A stretch of DNA of 40,231 nucleotides from an uncultured Rickettsiales bacterium (GTDB lineage Bacteria > Pseudomonadota > Alphaproteobacteria > Rs-D84): the NCBI GenBank assembly GCA_900546225.1, contig URBZ01000008.1, positions 1-40,231 of the forward strand, written 5' to 3'. Position 1 is the first letter of the stretch. Each line of letters starts with the position of its first letter. This document shows positions 38,759-40,231 of the stretch, in pieces. A program made the translations under genes and the position numbers. The notes beneath the pieces are model-generated. The model worked only from the letters and a program-made list of their open reading frames with translations, had not been told where the DNA came from and searched no databases.

Positions 38759-39888
38759 AACGTAAAACAATCGCGATATGTCTGCGTGATATGCAGGTGG
38801 GTGGCGTTGAATCCGTGGTGATTCAGACGATTGGCGCGCTGTTGGCGCGCGGGGACGTTGATATTCGTGTGATAACATACACGAATATCAGTGTGCCACA
38901 ATATCGCGATTGGTTTGCAGCGCACCCCGATGTGAAATTGACGGTGTTGTACCCATGCCGTTTTTTGGGGACGCAAATGCCGCACTTTTTTCTGTGGCGA
39001 ATTGTAAAGCATCTGGCGCGTGATATATACCGATTTGGTAAATATATGATGATGTCATCGCATCGTTTTGATGATGTTGATGTGTTTATCGATTACTATA
39101 ATTTTTCATTTGCGCGCGAGTTCAAAAAGTTTCGTGGTAAAAAAATCACATGGTGGCATTCATCGATTGATGCGCTGTATGCGCAGGGGCGCATGCGCTA
39201 TATGCCGATGTACGACAAATTGGTAATGTTGACCCGTGACGCCGCTGCGGAACTGCGCGCAAAGTATCCAGAATATTCGGACAAGATTATTCAGATTTAT
39301 AACCCGATTGATATTGCGCGTGCGCGCGATTTGGCGGCGCAGGGCAAGTTTATTCGTGGTGACTATTTCGTCTGTGTGGCGCGATTGACGGGCGATAAAG
39401 ATATTGAAACGGTACTGCGTGGCTTTGATATGTTTTGGCAAAATGCGGGGCGGCCAAATATTAAAATGGCTTTTGTTGGTGATGGCAATTTGTCCGATGA
39501 ATATAAAAAGATTGCGCATTCATTGCCTGCATCGCGCCAGTTTGAATTTGTAGGGCTAAGCAAAAATCCATTTGGTTACATGGCGCATGCCCGTGCGAAT
39601 ATATTGTCCAGTTATTCCGAAGGGATGGGCGTTGTCTTGGTCGAGGCCGCCGCCACCCACACATTGAATATCGCGTCGGATTGTCGCAACGGCCCGCGTG
39701 AAATTCTGATGGGCGGACGGGCAGGGTTACTGTTTACCGCGGGTGATGCAACTGATTTGGCACTGCGTATGATGGACGCATGGACACGTCGCGCGGACAC
39801 AGAAAAAATGATAACAGTCGCCACAGAAAATCTGTCGCGCTTTGACGCCACAAAAATCACAGAACAGATAATAAAAGTCATAAAATAA
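38755..39888 (+). CDS. Family 4 glycosyltransferase
   Basis: A 377-residue GT-B fold enzyme. The N-terminal CLRDMQVGGVESVVIQTIGAL is the acceptor-side glycine loop. The C-terminal donor half has YFVCVARLTGDKDIETVL, MAFVGDGNLSDEYKK and the E-x7-E type motif SYSEGMGVVLVEAAA (retaining GT4). The start at 38755 overlaps the previous stop in ATGA, so translation is coupled. An ATG 18 nt upstream is unlikely. Last gene of the three-gene glycan operon, ending in a terminator. Confidence 0.9.
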   Translation: MKRKTIAICLRDMQVGGVESVVIQTIGALLARGDVDIRVITYTNISVPQYRDWFAAHPDVKLTVLYPCRFLGTQMPHFFLWRIVKHLARDIYRFGKYMMMSSHRFDDVDVFIDYYNFSFAREFKKFRGKKITWWHSSIDALYAQGRMRYMPMYDKLVMLTRDAAAELRAKYPEYSDKIIQIYNPIDIARARDLAAQGKFIRGDYFVCVARLTGDKDIETVLRGFDMFWQNAGRPNIKMAFVGDGNLSDEYKKIAHSLPASRQFEFVGLSKNPFGYMAHARANILSSYSEGMGVVLVEAAATHTLNIASDCRNGPREILMGGRAGLLFTAGDATDLALRMMDAWTRRADTEKMITVATENLSRFDATKITEQIIKVIK

Positions 39889-39914
39889 AAATGCGCCGTT
39901 GGCGCATTTTTATT
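39887..39914 (+). terminator. rho-independent terminator of the glycosyltransferase operon
   Basis: ATGCGCC (39891-39897) and GGCGCAT (39901-39907) around GTT, followed by TTTTTATTT. Confidence 0.85.
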
Positions 39915-39917
39915 TAT

Positions 39918-40160
39918 AGAGCAAAGCGCATCCGTCTCCGCTGACGCTGCGCCGCGATAAAGAGAGCAGAGAGCAATGAATATGTCCGCCAATGGCGGAC
40001 AATTTTTTTACTGGATTGCTTCACTCCGTTCGCAATGACAAAAGAGCTAGAAACTCTGTCATTGCGAGCGAGCGTAAGCGACGCGTGGCAATCCAGTTTA
40101 TTTTTTGTTGCGCGTAGCGCACAAAATTTGCTCTCTGCACTCTGCGCTTTGCTCTCTAAC
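39918..40160. repeat. Mosaic of dispersed intergenic repeats, copies C to E
   Basis: In order: the AGCAAAGCGCATCCGTCT block (39920 on) with AGAGAGCAGAGAGCAATG (39961-39978), the TGTCCGCC/GGCGGACA hairpin (39983-40001), CTGGATTGC...CGCAATGACA (40011-40040), the inverted unit TGTCATTGCG...GGCAATCCAG (40057-40096), then the GTTGCGCGTAGCGCAC block (from about 40107) and an inverted partial copy of the first block. The pair at 40011-40096 forms a large imperfect palindrome. The modules match those at 27476-27535 and 31384-31450. No gene is supported from 39889 to the end of the window. Confidence 0.75.
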
Positions 40161-40231
40161 ACTTGCCCCGTTTGTGTTATATTCCTGTTTTTACAAAACG
40201 CGATGGGATTGTTGCAACCCATTTCAGGCCC

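Noticed and set aside
40149..40183. Promoter near the window end (TATATT at 40178)
   Set aside because: No -35 box at the right distance, and the gene it might serve is outside the window.

Overview
The window looks like a chromosome segment of a deep-branching alphaproteobacterium, probably one of the small-genome, host- or gut-associated uncultured lineages. The reasons are an alphaproteobacterial-type AddB, a single LolC/E-type permease with LolD, SecB beside MltA, FtsQ next to FtsA, and compact operons with 1-20 nt overlaps. The lineage is inferred from gene content and was not checked against a database. Most of the window has moderate GC. Two stretches are clearly AT-rich: about 1-1555 and about 18700-19440.

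Layout. 1-1555 is an AT-rich islet with a 70-bp tandem repeat carrying palindromes and a PIN_8-type nuclease gene split by a -1 frameshift at an A7 run. 1561-1727 is a T-box-type leader in front of aspS (1732-3501). Next come a small hypothetical gene, an AsmA-like protein (minus), uvrB, a small gene, tsaE, and a 6S-like RNA candidate (about 9180-9316). On the minus strand are ftsQ and an unusual in-frame FtsA-Rpe fusion (9361-11136), then a small lipoprotein. A plus-strand envelope operon follows (12320-17317): hypothetical, secretin-like lipoprotein, lolC, lolD, a single-TM protein and a Cys-rich secreted protein. After it come a Caps_synth glycosyltransferase, tRNA-Gly and tRNA-Tyr separated by a 113-bp-period duplication, and an AT-rich lipoprotein gene.

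From 19446 on: lpoA-like (minus) divergent from rsmI-engB-addB, xthA (minus), an acyl-CoA synthetase, then the minus-strand operon ruvA / S8 protease / mnmE. yebC (plus) follows, then a minus-strand group of a small membrane protein, ruvC, dciA-like and mltA. The window ends with secB, an MFS transporter, recA, and a three-gene glycosyltransferase operon (36785-39888), closed by a mosaic of dispersed intergenic repeats.

The genes are mainly housekeeping: DNA repair and recombination (uvrB, addB, xthA, ruvA, ruvC, recA), cell division and wall (ftsQ, ftsA, lpoA-like, mltA), lipoprotein trafficking (lolCD), RNA modification and translation (aspS, tsaE, rsmI, mnmE, engB), and surface glycan synthesis. 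The two most striking observations are the tRNA-sensing T-box leader of aspS, whose discriminator-pairing base and alternative pairings fit tRNA-Asp and a translational switch, and the fusion of the division actin FtsA to ribulose-phosphate 3-epimerase exactly after FtsA's membrane-targeting helix. Several genes also have a strong -10 box abutting or overlapping the start codon, suggesting leaderless mRNAs.
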